A stretch of DNA of 64,000 nt from ZLKRG08 sp046048895 (GCA_046048895.1 JBJOFF010000003.1:67306-131305), one strand, 5' to 3'; shown: positions 43,208 through 51,645, numbered from the stretch's first letter. Numbers and translations: made by a program. Notes: generated by a model from the letters alone, not told the origin.

Positions 43208-44551
43208 TTAAGACCCCAGTTCTCGTTTAACTACCTCTGCCAATTGCGCTGCCACGCTAGAGGCAAGAGTATCAGTGGAGGCTTCAACCATCACGCGAAC
43301 CAACGCTTCAGTGCCCGATGCTCGAAGCAGAACGCGTCCTGCACCATTTAACTCTGCTTCGCTCTTGGCAACTGCCTCGTTTATAGCTTCGGAAGTTGCA
43401 AGTTTCTCTTTAGCAACATCTTTCACATTAATTAATACTTGCGGGAACTTCTGCATAATTGCGGCTCCCTCTTTAAGAGATTTGCCGGAGCGTTTCAACT
43501 CTTGCAGCAACATCAGTGCGGTCAATATTCCATCGCCAGTATTAGCAAATTTACGATAAATAACATGGCCTGATTGTTCGCCACCTAAGGCTAAATCCGC
43601 TTCCAACATCTTCTCTAGAACATAGCGATCTCCAACGCTAGTTACTTCAACTTGAATTCCCGCTGCTTCCATAGCCTTAAAGAAACCTAAATTGCTCATC
43701 ACTGTTGCGACTACTGTGGATTTTGGAAGTTCGCCGCGTGAATTTAAACCCGAAGCCAATATTGCAATTATTTGATCGCCATCTACTTCGTTTCCATCCG
43801 CATCAACTGCCAAGCAACGATCAGCATCGCCATCATGTGCAATTCCCAAATCTGCACCATTTGCTTTGACCGCTGCTTTTAAGAAATCTAAATGCGTCGA
43901 ACCAACACCATCATTAATGTTCCAACCATCTGGAGTGTTAGCCACCGCTATTACTTCTGCACCTGCTTTACGTAAAGTCTCTGGAGCTACAAAACTTGCG
44001 GCACCATTTGCGCAATCAACCACAACTTTAAGGCCATCAAGTTTGGAATTTACTGTTGAGAGTAGATGTTGGATATATCGATTAGCTGCATCTTTATCTT
44101 CAATTACTCGACCAACGTTGCGACCAGTTGGACGCTCCCAAGGTTCGCCCATGCGCTTTAGAATTTGATCTTCAATTGCATCATCTAACTTTCCGCCACC
44201 ACGTGCAAATAATTTGATTCCGTTATCTGGCATCGGGTTATGAGATGCAGAGAGCATTACTCCTAAATCAGCGCCACTTGATGCCACTAGATATGCAATC
44301 GCTGGCGTAGGTAATACTCCGACGCGATAGACATCAACGCCCGCGCTTGTTAATCCAGCAACTACTGCAGCTTCTAGAAACTCTCCAGAGGCGCGCGAAT
44401 CACTACCTACTATGGCTTTAGGGCGATGGTCCTTTACCGACTCAACGAGAATATGCGCAGCTGCGACAGATACACTGAGTGCGAGTTCAGCAGTTAAATC
44501 GCGATTAGCAAGGCCACGGATTCCATCCGTACCGAATAATCGCTTCTCCAT
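43208..44551 (-). CDS. glmM: Phosphoglucosamine mutase
   Basis: A 447-aa alpha-D-phosphohexomutase converting glucosamine-6-P to glucosamine-1-P. The active serine is in MLSASHNPMPDNG near residue 102, the metal-binding loop DGDADRC near 240, and the sugar loop GGEQSGHVI near 324. It follows rpsI by 30 bp and precedes glmS, so amino-sugar synthesis rides on the ribosomal S9 transcript. Confidence 0.96.
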   Translation of the reverse strand: MEKRLFGTDGIRGLANRDLTAELALSVSVAAAHILVESVKDHRPKAIVGSDSRASGEFLEAAVVAGLTSAGVDVYRVGVLPTPAIAYLVASSGADLGVMLSASHNPMPDNGIKLFARGGGKLDDAIEDQILKRMGEPWERPTGRNVGRVIEDKDAANRYIQHLLSTVNSKLDGLKVVVDCANGAASFVAPETLRKAGAEVIAVANTPDGWNINDGVGSTHLDFLKAAVKANGADLGIAHDGDADRCLAVDADGNEVDGDQIIAILASGLNSRGELPKSTVVATVMSNLGFFKAMEAAGIQVEVTSVGDRYVLEKMLEADLALGGEQSGHVIYRKFANTGDGILTALMLLQELKRSGKSLKEGAAIMQKFPQVLINVKDVAKEKLATSEAINEAVAKSEAELNGAGRVLLRASGTEALVRVMVEASTDTLASSVAAQLAEVVKRELGS

Positions 44552-44581
44552 ATTCTTAAGTAGGAGTAATTCCTATAAGAA

Positions 44582-45061
44582 TTAACGCTTTGAGTACTGT
44601 GAGCGCTTACGTGCCTTCTTTAGGCCGTACTTCTTACGCTCGATAACACGTGCATCACGTGTTAAGAATCCAGCTTTCTTAAGCGCTGGACGATTTGCAT
44701 CAACATCGATTGCATTTAGCGCACGAGCGATACCAAGACGTAACGCACCAGCTTGGCCAGAAACTCCGCCGCCATCAATGCGAGCAAAGATGTCGTACTG
44801 ATTCTCTGCACCGACAGTGCGGAATGGTTCAGAAACTAATTGTTGGTGAACTTTATTTGGGAAATAGTCAGGAAGCGCTTTGCCATTTACAACCCAGCGA
44901 CCTGAACCTGGTACTAAGCGAACGCGTGCTACAGCCTCTTTGCGACGACCGGTACCAGCACCTGGTGCCTTAACTGCTGGACGGTTAGTTGCTGCTGCCG
45001 GGGTTGATGAAGAGTAAGAAGTTGGAGTTACATCATCTTCTAGCAAATTGTTATCTGACAC
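44582..45061 (-). CDS. rpsI: 30S ribosomal protein S9
   Basis: A 159-aa protein; the core begins at GTGRRKEAVARV near residue 37, so there is an acidic/Ala-rich N-terminal extension as in other actinobacteria. It ends GLKKARKRSQYSKR, the tail that reaches the P site. The start is a GTG with AGGAGAT upstream. It is co-transcribed with rplM. Confidence 0.96.
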   Translation of the reverse strand: MSDNNLLEDDVTPTSYSSSTPAAATNRPAVKAPGAGTGRRKEAVARVRLVPGSGRWVVNGKALPDYFPNKVHQQLVSEPFRTVGAENQYDIFARIDGGGVSGQAGALRLGIARALNAIDVDANRPALKKAGFLTRDARVIERKKYGLKKARKRSQYSKR

Positions 45062-45073
45062 TTATATCTCCTA

Positions 45074-45529
45074 TTACTTCTTTACAATCTGTGAAACTTG
45101 ATCAAATACATATGGTGTTGGAGCTTGTGATGCATGTGGATGTTCTGCACCTGCATAAACCTTTAGCTTGGTAGCTTGTGCGCGACCAATTGAATTCTTT
45201 GGAAGCATTCCCTTGATTGCCTTTTCAACGGCACGTGTTGGGTGCTTCTCTAACAATTCACCGTAAACGGTTGAAGTTAAACCGCCTGGGAAGTTTGAGT
45301 GGCGGTGCGCCATCTTCTGAGTGATCTTCTTACCTGAAAGTGAGATCTTCTCTGCGTTGATAACGATTACGAAATCGCCCATATCCATGTGTGCTGCGAA
45401 TGTTGGCTTGTGCTTTCCGCGTAGTAACGCAGCAGCGTGAGTTGCCAAACGTCCTAGAACAACGTCCTCTGCATCGATGATGTACCACTTACGGACAGCA
45501 TCGCCAGGCTTTGGGCTATATGTGCGCAC
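45074..45529 (-). CDS. rplM: 50S ribosomal protein L13
   Basis: A 151-aa protein with the family motifs WYIIDAEDVVLGRLAT, AEKISLSGKK and MLPKNSIGR. The start is a GTG with AAGGAG upstream. It leads the rplM-rpsI operon from its own promoter and a hairpin-bearing leader. Confidence 0.97.
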   Translation of the reverse strand: MRTYSPKPGDAVRKWYIIDAEDVVLGRLATHAAALLRGKHKPTFAAHMDMGDFVIVINAEKISLSGKKITQKMAHRHSNFPGGLTSTVYGELLEKHPTRAVEKAIKGMLPKNSIGRAQATKLKVYAGAEHPHASQAPTPYVFDQVSQIVKK

Positions 45530-45582
45530 GCTTCTTACTCCTTACAACTTCTAAATATTTCTATACTTATGTATATACCTAG

Positions 45583-45598
45583 CGGACCTTTGGGTCCG
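45583..45598 (-). other. Hairpin in the rplM-rpsI leader
   Basis: CGGACC and GGTCCG (6 bp) enclose a 4-base loop in the transcribed leader, about 55 bases before the rplM start. It is a candidate site for autogenous control by L13 or S9; no known leader family was recognised with certainty. Confidence 0.45.
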
Positions 45599-45609
45599 GC
45601 AGAGGGCAA

Positions 45610-45638
45610 ACTTTACCTTTGAGCGTGAAAAGGGTCAA
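45610..45638 (-). promoter_or_regulatory. rplM-rpsI promoter
   Basis: On the minus strand TTGACC (45633-45638) and TAAAGT (45610-45615) are 17 bases apart. This is the best sigma70-like promoter in the window and gives a leader of roughly 75 bases. Confidence 0.75.
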
Positions 45639-45670
45639 AACGAGGCTTATAGGCTGAGAGTTACCCTAAA

Positions 45671-47272
45671 TTAATGGTCGAAAACGGGCTCGTTGGACTC
45701 ATATACGTGGCCATTAGCGCCAAATATCAAGAATCTTGTAAATCCACCGCAGAACCAGCGATCGTGAGTCACTGATAGCACTGTGCCCTCGTATTGATTG
45801 AGCGCATTCTCAAGTGATTCCGCGCTAGCTAAATCTAAGTTATCTGTCGGTTCATCAAGCAATAAGAGAGTATCTCCAGCTAATTCGAGTAATAAAACTT
45901 GAAAGCGAGCTTGCTGTCCGCCAGATAGTTGTGAGAATTTTTGATTAGATGCTTGATCTATCTCGTATTTACCAAGCACGGACTTTGCAGCACCTAGTTG
46001 CAGCGAATGTTCTTCCCATAAAATCTCAAGCAGAGTCTTATTTTCAAATTCGGGATGAGCGTGGGTCTGGGCAAAGTAGCCAACTTCAACTCGTGCGCCA
46101 TATTTAAAATCACCAGTGTATTTAACTGTATTGTCGCCGCCAATTAATCGCAGGAAGTGCGATTTGCCGGTGCCATTCTTGCCAAGTACCGCTACGCGAT
46201 CACCATAAAATACTTCAAAATTAAATGGTTCCGTTAAACCTGTTAATGCAAAGTTTTCAAAGGTAAGTGCGCGAACACCAGTACGACCACCTTTAAGTGC
46301 AACCCGTACATTCTGTTCGATTGGCGGTGCAGGTGGTGCGCCAAGTTCTTCGAATTTACGCAAACGTGTCTGCATGGCGCGATATTTAGAGGCCATATCT
46401 GGTGAAGATTTTGCTTGATTACGTAGAGTCAACACCAACTCTTTTAAACGAGTATGTTCTTGTTCCCAACGCAACAAGACTTCAGCAAATCTTTCATTTC
46501 TCGCGCGTCTTGCTTCATGCCAAGTGGAGAATTTTCCACCATGAACCCAAGCAGTATTTCCATTATGGCCTTGCTCTAACGCAACTATTTTTGTGGAAAC
46601 TTCTTCGAGTAGTTCGCGATCGTGGCTCACAAAGAGCACAGTTTTTTTAGTCTCTTTGATTACTTGCTCTAGCCATCGCTTTGAAGGAACATCTAAATAG
46701 TTATCTGGTTCATCAAGTAAGAGCGTCTCCTCTGGCCCTTCCATAAGTGCGCGCACTACTAGCTTCTTCTGCTCTCCGCCAGAGAGCGTATTAACTAATC
46801 GACCTGCAACTTTGTCGAATGGTTTGCCGAGTGTTTCCGTGCAACAGGTATCCCAAATAACTTCAAAGTCATAGCCACCTGCATCGCCCCATTCGACAAT
46901 TGCTTCGGCATAGGCCATCTGATCTTTCTCTTCTGCAGTCTCATACATGCGCGCTTCGGTACTTTTGATTGCAGCGGCCGCATCTCTGATGCGCTTTGGC
47001 GCAACTGAAAGTAGCAAATCACGAACCGTTGATTCATCACGCACACTTCCGATGAATTGTCGCATCACGCCAAGTCCGCCAGTAATTGCCACACTTCCCT
47101 CTTCCGGTTCTAAATCTCCCGAAATCATTTTTAGTAGCGTGGTTTTACCGGATCCATTTGGACCAATTAAGGCAACTTTATGTCCATCACCCACTCGAAA
47201 AGAGACTTCATTAAGTAGTACGCGGCCATCTGAGAGCGAATACTCCACTCCACTTACATCAATATGGCCCAA
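45671..47272 (-). CDS. ABC-F family ATPase
   Basis: A 533-aa soluble protein with two ABC domains and no membrane part. Domain 1 has Walker A GPNGSGKTT near 36 and LSGGEQKKLV near 165; domain 2 has GKNGTGKSHF near 363 and LSGGQQARF near 449. A charged linker of about 80 residues (ERFAEVLLRWEQEHTRL and following) joins them. ABC-F proteins act on the ribosome, as translation factors (EttA-like) or in antibiotic protection; which applies is undecided. The TTG start follows the truA stop directly. Confidence 0.88.
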   Translation of the reverse strand: MGHIDVSGVEYSLSDGRVLLNEVSFRVGDGHKVALIGPNGSGKTTLLKMISGDLEPEEGSVAITGGLGVMRQFIGSVRDESTVRDLLLSVAPKRIRDAAAAIKSTEARMYETAEEKDQMAYAEAIVEWGDAGGYDFEVIWDTCCTETLGKPFDKVAGRLVNTLSGGEQKKLVVRALMEGPEETLLLDEPDNYLDVPSKRWLEQVIKETKKTVLFVSHDRELLEEVSTKIVALEQGHNGNTAWVHGGKFSTWHEARRARNERFAEVLLRWEQEHTRLKELVLTLRNQAKSSPDMASKYRAMQTRLRKFEELGAPPAPPIEQNVRVALKGGRTGVRALTFENFALTGLTEPFNFEVFYGDRVAVLGKNGTGKSHFLRLIGGDNTVKYTGDFKYGARVEVGYFAQTHAHPEFENKTLLEILWEEHSLQLGAAKSVLGKYEIDQASNQKFSQLSGGQQARFQVLLLELAGDTLLLLDEPTDNLDLASAESLENALNQYEGTVLSVTHDRWFCGGFTRFLIFGANGHVYESNEPVFDH

Positions 47273-48118
47273 TTACTCGTCCTCATTATCGGCTTCAACT
47301 GTGCGGTGTTGCAAAGTCTTTAAGATGCGCGATTTTAATTCAGAATCTGCTGGGTAATCGACACCGACAAAAGTAAGTCCTTTTGCCGGGAAAACTACTG
47401 AATCCGATGGTCTTTCGCGCTGATCTAAAATTTCTTTTGCCCAAGAAGTCGGGAATCGACCTTCTCCGATATAAACCATGGTTCCGATTAGCGCTCGAAC
47501 CATGTTATATAAAAATGCATCAGCGCTAACTTTGGCAATTATTAAACCATCGCTATTTCGTTCGAATTCAAAGCGCTGTAGATCGCGAATTGTGGTGGCA
47601 TTTTCGCGAAAACGCGCATAACTAAAGAAATCATTAGTACCAATAAGAGAGGCTGCTGCTTCGTTCATCCACTCAATATTTAAATCGCGATACCAAGGTG
47701 TGATATCTAAACGCGCAGTTGGTTCGATAAGTCCATTGCCATCTTTGATTTTATAAATGTAGTGGCGGCGTAACGCTCCAAAACGAGCATGAAAATCTGT
47801 TGGTGCCTGTTCCACCGATTTAATTCGAATCTCTTCTGTAAGGATTCGATTTAAGCGATAAGCAATATCGGTGTAGTCATTCTCAGGTAGATCGACATGA
47901 CAAACCTGACCTGTCGCATGCACTCCGGCATCAGTGCGCCCCGCCACGACGGTATCCAGTTCTTTTTGGAAGAGTGTAAAAAGCGCGTTCTCTAATTCGC
48001 CCTGCACGGTTCGGTAATCTTTTTGCTTTCCCCAACCAAAGAAATCAGTGCCGTCGTAACTAAGCGTGATTCGGGCGCGAAAAAACCCACTCTCAGGTAT
48101 GAGAGTGGGTTGATTCAT
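47273..48118 (-). CDS. truA: tRNA pseudouridine(38-40) synthase TruA
   Basis: A 281-aa enzyme modifying the anticodon stem-loop. ITLSYDGTDFFGWG opens the domain and catalytic Asp lies in AGRTDAGVHATGQV near residue 62. The ATG at 48118 is the only start before the conserved domain: no GTG or TTG lies in frame between. It has no Shine-Dalgarno; TAGCAT ends 5 bases upstream, suggesting a leaderless mRNA. Its first 12 codons coincide with the terminator of the rplQ operon. Confidence 0.94.
   Translation of the reverse strand: MNQPTLIPESGFFRARITLSYDGTDFFGWGKQKDYRTVQGELENALFTLFQKELDTVVAGRTDAGVHATGQVCHVDLPENDYTDIAYRLNRILTEEIRIKSVEQAPTDFHARFGALRRHYIYKIKDGNGLIEPTARLDITPWYRDLNIEWMNEAAASLIGTNDFFSYARFRENATTIRDLQRFEFERNSDGLIIAKVSADAFLYNMVRALIGTMVYIGEGRFPTSWAKEILDQRERPSDSVVFPAKGLTFVGVDYPADSELKSRILKTLQHRTVEADNEDE
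48084..48111 (-). terminator. Intrinsic terminator of the alpha operon, inside the truA coding start
   Basis: A perfect 12-bp stem (48084-48095 with 48100-48111) with loop GGTA on the plus strand is followed leftward by a run of six T in all. It lies 27 bp after the rplQ stop but covers truA codons 3 to 12, so truA mRNA must carry it too. Confidence 0.88.
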
Positions 48119-48137
48119 GACGGATGCTAAATTTTTA

Positions 48138-48488
48138 TTACAAAACCTCGATCACGGCCATAGGAGCGTTATCGCCCTTGCGCGGACCGATCTTTGTAAT
48201 ACGTGTGTAACCGCCGTTGCGATCTGCCATGCGCGGACCAATTTCAGTAAATAGTGTGTGCACTACTGACTTGTTAGAGATCTTCGCAAGAACTTCGCGA
48301 CGTGCTGCAAGGTCGCCACGCTTTGCAAAGGTAATTAGCTTCTCTGCGTATGGGCGCAGACGCTTTGCCTTTGTCTCAGTTGTGGTGATCTTGCCATGCT
48401 GGAAAAGCTGTTCCGCGAGTGTTGCTAGAAGCAAACGCTCGTGAGCTGGACCGCTTCCGAGGCGTGGGCCTTTTGATGGTGTTGGCAT
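48138..48488 (-). CDS. rplQ: 50S ribosomal protein L17
   Basis: A 116-aa protein beginning PTPSKGPRLGSGPAHERLLL with TTTETKAKRLRPYAEKLIT near 36, the L17 signature region. It is the last gene of the alpha operon, followed by a strong terminator. Confidence 0.97.
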   Translation of the reverse strand: MPTPSKGPRLGSGPAHERLLLATLAEQLFQHGKITTTETKAKRLRPYAEKLITFAKRGDLAARREVLAKISNKSVVHTLFTEIGPRMADRNGGYTRITKIGPRKGDNAPMAVIEVL

Positions 48489-48514
48489 TTTCTTTCTTCC
48501 TTCTTACTCGCTAC

Positions 48515-49513
48515 TTATTCGGCTGACTCGTCGTCATATGCGTTGTAATTCGCATGCTGAGTTGGATCGAAACCTGCTGGGCTATCCTTCAATGAGAGAC
48601 CCATTGAAATTAGCTTCGCCTTTACTTCATCAATCGACTTGCTTCCGAAGTTACGGATATCAAGTAGATCTGCTTCTGAACGATTAACTAATTCGCCAAC
48701 TGTATGAATGCCTTCACGCTTCAAGCAGTTATATGAACGAACTGTTAGATCAAGATCTTCAATTGGTAGCGCCAGGTCTGCTGCTAAAGCTGCATCCATT
48801 ACAGATGGACCCATATCGATACCTTCTGCATCAAGATTTAATTCGCGTGCAAGACCGAATAGCTCAACCAATGTATGGCCAGCTGATGCAACTGCATCGC
48901 GTGGCTTCATTGATGCCTTGGTCTCAACATCTACGACTAGACGATCGAAGTCGGTGCGCTGTTCAACACGTGTTGCTTCAACCTTGTAAGTCACCTTTAG
49001 AACTGGTGAATAGATTGAGTCAACTGGAATGCGACCGATCTCTGCGCCAACTGCCTTGTTCTGAACTGCAGTTACATAACCGCGTCCACGTTCGATAGTT
49101 AGTTCGATCTCTAGGTTCGCCTTGCCGTTAAGTGTTGCGATGTGAAGATCAGGGTTATGAACCTCTACACCGGCAGGGACTGCAACATCTGCACCAGTAA
49201 CTGCGCCAGAGCCGGACTTACGGATGTAAGCCACTGCTGGTTCATCGTTATCTGATGAAAGAACTAGGTTCTTGATGTTTAGAACAACTTCAGTTAAATC
49301 TTCCTTTACGCCTTCAAGAGTGGTGAACTCGTGAAGTGCACCGGCAACGCGAATGCTGGTAACTGCTGCACCTGGGATAGATGAAAGCAGCGTACGACGC
49401 ATTGAGTTACCAAGTGTGTAACCAAAGCCTGGCTCCAGCGGTTCGATAATGAAGCGTGAGCGGTGCTCTGATAGAACTTCTTCAGTAAGTGTTGGACGTT
49501 GTGCAATAAGCAC
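48515..49513 (-). CDS. rpoA: RNA polymerase alpha subunit
   Basis: A 332-aa subunit with the assembly domain (FIIEPLEPGFGYTLGNSMRRTLL near 21) and a C-terminal helix-hairpin-helix domain for UP elements and activators (YNCLKREGIHTVGELV near 262). The start is a GTG with GAGGAG upstream. It stands between rpsD and rplQ, the standard order. Confidence 0.97.
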   Translation of the reverse strand: MLIAQRPTLTEEVLSEHRSRFIIEPLEPGFGYTLGNSMRRTLLSSIPGAAVTSIRVAGALHEFTTLEGVKEDLTEVVLNIKNLVLSSDNDEPAVAYIRKSGSGAVTGADVAVPAGVEVHNPDLHIATLNGKANLEIELTIERGRGYVTAVQNKAVGAEIGRIPVDSIYSPVLKVTYKVEATRVEQRTDFDRLVVDVETKASMKPRDAVASAGHTLVELFGLARELNLDAEGIDMGPSVMDAALAADLALPIEDLDLTVRSYNCLKREGIHTVGELVNRSEADLLDIRNFGSKSIDEVKAKLISMGLSLKDSPAGFDPTQHANYNAYDDESAE

Positions 49514-49534
49514 GTTTTCTCCTCTTTCCTTTGA

Positions 49535-49556
49535 GGGGATCCACTATTTGATCCCC
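49535..49556 (-). other. Stem-loop in the rpsD-rpoA gap
   Basis: GGGGATC and GATCCCC (7 bp) with an 8-base loop, about 22 bases before the rpoA start and just upstream of its ribosome-binding site. There is no T-run, so it is not a terminator. It may protect or tune rpoA mRNA. Confidence 0.45.
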
Positions 49557-49598
49557 GTTCTGGGTTACTTCTTCTTACTTCTCTTAATTTAAATATTG

Positions 49599-50225
49599 TT
49601 ACTTTGAGTAAAGTTCAACGATTAGTTGCTCTTGTACCTGAGTATCGATCACCTGACGGTTTGGTAGTCCGTGAACGATGATGCGCATCTGTGATGGAAC
49701 AACTTCCATCCAAGCTGGAACTGACTTCTCGCCAAATTCTGCACTTGCAACGATGAATGGTGTTAGGTCATGTGACTTTGGAAGTACATCAATCACATCG
49801 AATTGTGAAACACGATATGAAGGAATGTTTACCTTCTTGCCATTAACCAAGAAATGTCCGTGACGAACTAGCTGACGCGCCATGTCGCGGCTCTTCGCGA
49901 AACCTGCACGATAAACCACGTTATCTAAGCGAGTCTCAAGAAGGATAAGTAGGTTCTCACCAGTCTTACCTGCGCGGCGGTTAGCCTCTTCGTAATATGA
50001 ACGGAACTGCTTCTCAAGCACACCATAAATACGTGCAGTCTTCTGCTTCTCACGCATCTGTAGTAAGTACTCTGATTCCTTACCGCGACCACGACCATGC
50101 TGTCCTGGTGGGTATGGACGTGATTCGATTGGACACTTTGGTCCATCGCACTTTGATCCCTTTAGGAAAAGTTTTACCTTTTCGCGACGGCAGCGCTTGC
50201 AATCTGCACCTGTATAACGAGCCAT
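49599..50225 (-). CDS. rpsD: 30S ribosomal protein S4 (zinc-binding form)
   Basis: A 208-aa primary 16S-binding protein and, in E. coli, the repressor of the alpha operon. Four cysteines (9, 12, 26, 31) form a zinc site, so this is the C+ paralogue type. The S4 RNA-binding domain follows near LETRLDNVVYRAGFA. Confidence 0.97.
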   Translation of the reverse strand: MARYTGADCKRCRREKVKLFLKGSKCDGPKCPIESRPYPPGQHGRGRGKESEYLLQMREKQKTARIYGVLEKQFRSYYEEANRRAGKTGENLLILLETRLDNVVYRAGFAKSRDMARQLVRHGHFLVNGKKVNIPSYRVSQFDVIDVLPKSHDLTPFIVASAEFGEKSVPAWMEVVPSQMRIIVHGLPNRQVIDTQVQEQLIVELYSK

Positions 50226-50246
50226 ATTCTCTGGTTACACCTTTCC

Positions 50247-50678
50247 TTAAACTCGACGTGGCTTGGTTGGGCGGCAGCCGTTATGTGGAGCTGGAGTCAC
50301 ATCTGAGATTGACCCAACTTCAAGTCCTGCTGCCTGCAATGAACGGATAGCTGTTTCGCGTCCTGAACCAGGACCCTTAACAAATACATCCACCTTCTTC
50401 AAACCATGCTCTTGTGCACGACGAGCTGCAGCTTCTGCCGCCATCTGTGCTGCGTACGGTGTTGATTTACGTGAACCTTTAAATCCAACTTGACCTGATG
50501 ATGCCCATGAAATTACGGCGCCAGTTGGGTCAGTGATAGAGACGATGGTGTTGTTGAAGGTGCTCTTAATATGAGCTTGTCCTGCAGCAACGTTCTTCTT
50601 CTCTTTCTTACGAAGCTTAACTTTGCCCTTAGCAGCCTTTGTTGTGGTTGCAGCTGCGGCTTTCTTAGGAGCGGCCAT
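50247..50678 (-). CDS. rpsK: 30S ribosomal protein S11
   Basis: A 143-aa protein with a Lys/Ala-rich N-terminal extension of about 25 residues before the conserved GQAHIKSTFNNTIV, and the C-terminal PHNGCRPTKPRRV. The start shares one base with the rpsM stop (TAATG). Confidence 0.97.
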   Translation of the reverse strand: MAAPKKAAAATTTKAAKGKVKLRKKEKKNVAAGQAHIKSTFNNTIVSITDPTGAVISWASSGQVGFKGSRKSTPYAAQMAAEAAARRAQEHGLKKVDVFVKGPGSGRETAIRSLQAAGLEVGSISDVTPAPHNGCRPTKPRRV

Positions 50679-51055
50679 TACTTAGTCACCTTCTTCTTTC
50701 CTGCAATTGCTACACGTGGACCCTTACGAGTACGCGCATTTGTATGTGTGCGCTGGCCACGTACAGGAAGTCCCTTGCGGTGACGAATACCTTGGTAGCT
50801 TTGAATTTCAACTTTACGACGGATATCGCCTGCGATTTCACGGCGAAGATCACCTTCGATTTTGTAATTAGCTTCGATATATTCACGAAGCTTTGCTAGA
50901 TCTGGCTCTTGTAAATCCTTAACGCGGATATCACCTGAGATACCAGTAGCCTTTAGTGTTTCCTTTGAACGAGTTAAACCCATTCCAAAGATATAAGTTA
51001 GTGCGACTTCTAAGCGCTTTTCGCGCGGAAGATCAACACCGACAAGACGTGCCAT
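50678..51055 (-). CDS. rpsM: 30S ribosomal protein S13
   Basis: A 125-aa protein beginning ARLVGVDLPREKRLEVALTY and containing GIRHRKGLPVRGQRT. AAAAGGA lies 5-6 bases before the ATG. A large folded RNA segment sits directly upstream (see other RNA element), the position of the S4-controlled pseudoknot in E. coli. Confidence 0.97.
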   Translation of the reverse strand: MARLVGVDLPREKRLEVALTYIFGMGLTRSKETLKATGISGDIRVKDLQEPDLAKLREYIEANYKIEGDLRREIAGDIRRKVEIQSYQGIRHRKGLPVRGQRTHTNARTRKGPRVAIAGKKKVTK

Positions 51056-51072
51056 CTATATTCCTTTTAGTT

Positions 51073-51137
51073 TCCGATAGGTCCTCCGCGATGCTCATAA
51101 TGTTTCTCAACATTATCTCCGGCCTATCGGACCGGAG
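51073..51137 (-). ncRNA. Structured cis-regulatory RNA upstream of rpsM (alternative stems / possible pseudoknot)
   Basis: In RNA sense, CUCCGG (51137-51132) pairs with CCGGAG (51122-51117), leaving a 9-base loop (51131-51123). That loop is exactly complementary to 51081-51073, just before the ribosome-binding site. Between them stands an 8-bp hairpin with a GAGA (GNRA) tetraloop (51116-51097). CCUCC at 51138-51134 can also pair with GGAGG at 51087-51083. The element thus offers two exclusive folds or a pseudoknot. By analogy with the E. coli alpha operon, S4 binding is a reasonable guess. I recognise no described family for it. Confidence 0.6.
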
Positions 51138-51140
51138 GTC

Positions 51141-51170
51141 TTACTAATTAGATTCACATCTAACTAATAA
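51141..51170 (-). other. Long A/U-rich hairpin upstream of the rpsM element
   Basis: Thirteen base pairs (two of them G-U in RNA) enclose a GTGA loop, filling most of the stretch between rpmJ and the switch-like element. It has no T-run. The remaining bases to rpmJ (51171-51220) include an A-rich segment with a 5-bp stem and nothing else I recognise. Confidence 0.5.
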
Positions 51171-51220
51171 GTCGCATCACGCGTACTTTTTTTCGCGTTA
51201 TTTACTTTTTCTTTACTGAA

Positions 51221-51334
51221 TTAACCTTGGCGCTGCTTATGGCGAAGGTTTTCGCAAATGACCATAACGCGTCCCTTGCGGCGGATGACCTTGCACTTAT
51301 CGCAGATCTTCTTAACGCTTGGTTGCACCTTCAT
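51221..51334 (-). CDS. rpmJ: 50S ribosomal protein L36
   Basis: A 37-aa protein, MKVQPSVKKICDKCKVIRRK at its start and ENLRHKQRQG at its end. Zinc ligands Cys11, Cys14, Cys27 and His32 are intact, so this is the zinc-containing form. AAGGAG lies 6 bases upstream of the ATG. It stands between infA and rpsM as in most bacteria. Confidence 0.96.
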   Translation of the reverse strand: MKVQPSVKKICDKCKVIRRKGRVMVICENLRHKQRQG

Positions 51335-51371
51335 TTGTTCTCCTTCTAAACCTATTTACCGTTAATTACAA

Positions 51372-51593
51372 TTACTTGTAACGATAAATAATTCGACCTT
51401 TGGTAAGGTCGTACGGACTCATCTCTACAATCACACGGTCTGCAGGAAGGATGCGAATATAATTTTTTCGCATCTTGCCACTGATGTGTGCAAGAACTTT
51501 ATGTCCGTTTGATAATTCAACTCGGAACATTGCATTAGGCAAAGCTTCAGCAACAACGCCTTCCATTTCGATGGCGCTACCCTCTTTAGCCAA
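51372..51593 (-). CDS. infA: Translation initiation factor IF-1
   Basis: A 73-aa OB-fold protein (IEMEGVVAEALPNAMFRVEL, then SPYDLTKGRIIYRYK). It binds the 30S A site during initiation. The start codon is a TTG preceded by AGGCAGGG, an uncommon choice for infA. It has its own promoter upstream. Confidence 0.95.
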   Translation of the reverse strand: MAKEGSAIEMEGVVAEALPNAMFRVELSNGHKVLAHISGKMRKNYIRILPADRVIVEMSPYDLTKGRIIYRYK

Positions 51594-51645
51594 CTGCCCT
51601 GCCTGTCCCTAAATTGAACCGCCCCGATTTGAGGCGCGAAGAGTA

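Noticed and set aside
44552..44581. Inverted repeat in the rpsI-glmM gap as a terminator
   Set aside because: The arms are A/T-rich and short, with a long loop and no T-run; rpsI and glmM are probably co-transcribed.
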